Source: Pseudomonas sp. QTF5 (GTDB taxonomy: Bacteria; Pseudomonadota; Gammaproteobacteria; Pseudomonadales; Pseudomonadaceae). From it: a stretch of DNA of 64,000 nt. Shown here piece after piece: positions 63,356 through 64,000 of this stretch (the first letter of the stretch is position 1; each line of letters begins with the position of its first letter). Where the stretch lies: NCBI RefSeq assembly GCF_000512695.2, contig NZ_AZRW02000005.1, forward strand, positions 1 to 64,000, given 5' to 3'. Made by a program: the position numbers and the translations under genes. The notes beneath the pieces were generated by a model. It did not search any database. It saw only the letters and a list, made by a program, of their open reading frames with translations, and had not been told where the DNA came from.

Positions 63356-64000
63356 TCAGGCCGTTTGTCGCATCGCCGGTTTACCGAGCGAATCCGTGCC
63401 CTTGCTGCGTGGATCGTTGGGGCCGAACACTGTGGCCGGTTCCGGGAACAGGCTCAGCAGCGTCAGGTACACCAGCGAGGCCAGACCGAGGGTCACTGGC
63501 AGGCTGATGTCGATACCGCCGGCCAGATTTCCGAGTGGCCCGACAAACTGCCCCGGCAGGTTCACGAAGCACAAACCCACCAGCGCACTCGGGATCCAGG
63601 CACCCAGGCCACGCCAGTTCCAGCCGAGGGTGAACCAGTAACGGCCACCTTTTTCGCCACGGGTGAACACTTGCAGGTCATCCGGGCAGTAGAAACCGCG
63701 ACGCACGACCAGACCGATGATCATGATCACCATCCAAGGGGTGGTGCAGGTGATGATCAGCACGGCGAAGGTCGACACGCTCTGCACCAGGTTCGCCGCA
63801 AAGCGCCCGATGAAGATGAAGGCAATCGACATCACGCCGATCAACAGCGTGGCCTTGACCCGCGACAGCACCCGCGGGAACACGCTGGACATGTCCAGGC
63901 CGGTGCCGTACAGCGAAGTGGTGCCGGTGGACATGCCGCCGATCACCGCAATCAGGCACACCGGCAGGAAGAACCAGCTCGGCGATACCGCCAGCAGACC
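63356..64000 (-). CDS. NCS1-type nucleobase/cation symporter, C-terminal part
   Basis: The frame is open to the window edge, so the N-terminus is missing; 214 residues are visible. About six spans, with GTTSLYGTGLDMSS and TPWMVIMIIGLVVRRGFYCPDDLQVF, typical of cytosine/purine/allantoin permeases. Read in the minus direction it precedes the SSS gene. Family well supported, substrate not. Confidence 0.8.
   Translation of the reverse strand, partial: GLLAVSPSWFFLPVCLIAVIGGMSTGTTSLYGTGLDMSSVFPRVLSRVKATLLIGVMSIAFIFIGRFAANLVQSVSTFAVLIITCTTPWMVIMIIGLVVRRGFYCPDDLQVFTRGEKGGRYWFTLGWNWRGLGAWIPSALVGLCFVNLPGQFVGPLGNLAGGIDISLPVTLGLASLVYLTLLSLFPEPATVFGPNDPRSKGTDSLGKPAMRQTA

Overview
The window comes from a Pseudomonas chromosome, most likely the P. 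fluorescens group. This is inferred from the gene order gap-edd-glk-gltR-gltS-gtsABCD-oprB-mutarotase-hexR-zwf-pgl-eda, from the gntR-gntK-gntP and lipase/phaJ1/fadD2/fadD1 blocks, and from many REP/REPIN palindromes of the kind these genomes carry. Coding density is high. I saw no rRNA, tRNA, CRISPR array, prophage or full insertion sequence.

Region by region. (1) 1-3.35 kb: a type VI secretion island with the end of an unknown gene, VgrG and a DUF4123 adaptor. (2) 3.4-23.1 kb: the glucose block. It holds methylglyoxal synthase, GAPDH, the Entner-Doudoroff genes, the GltR/GltS sensor pair, a mannose isomerase, the GtsABCD glucose importer, the OprB porin, a hexose mutarotase, the repressor HexR and zwf-pgl-eda. 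Candidate HexR operators lie in the gap/edd and hexR/zwf gaps, and a 53-bp promoter module is repeated before the mannose isomerase gene and gtsA. (3) 23.2-32.4 kb: an intradiol dioxygenase, a class V aminotransferase, small proteins, and a fatty-acid block (PhaJ-type hydratase, lysophospholipase-like hydrolase, two FadD ligases). (4) 32.5-37.6 kb: CsbD, BrkB/YihY, a second-type deformylase, an acetyltransferase, a Lys-rich 36-aa protein, two glutathione transferases and a LysR regulator. (5) 37.7-40.9 kb: the gluconate genes with three TAGCGCT operator cores. (6) 41-64 kb: AlaC-type aminotransferase, transporters, an ABC exporter, PpiA, LysR, azoreductase, a YbdG-type channel, a DEAD-box helicase, a CvfB-like S1 protein, several small or unknown proteins, and two solute symporters, the second cut by the window edge.

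The genes of regions 2 and 5 form one carbon route: OprB and GtsABCD bring in glucose, Glk and Zwf/Pgl make 6-phosphogluconate, GntP/GntK feed gluconate to the same compound, and Edd/Eda split it to pyruvate and glyceraldehyde 3-phosphate for GAPDH.

The most unusual items are non-coding. About 22 palindromic repeats of at least five families fill intergenic gaps. One lies inside the gts operon, one supplies the last 18 codons of a LysR gene, and one is split by a 104-bp, heavily folded insert (41117-41220) that I cannot assign to any known element. No wholly new protein system was found.
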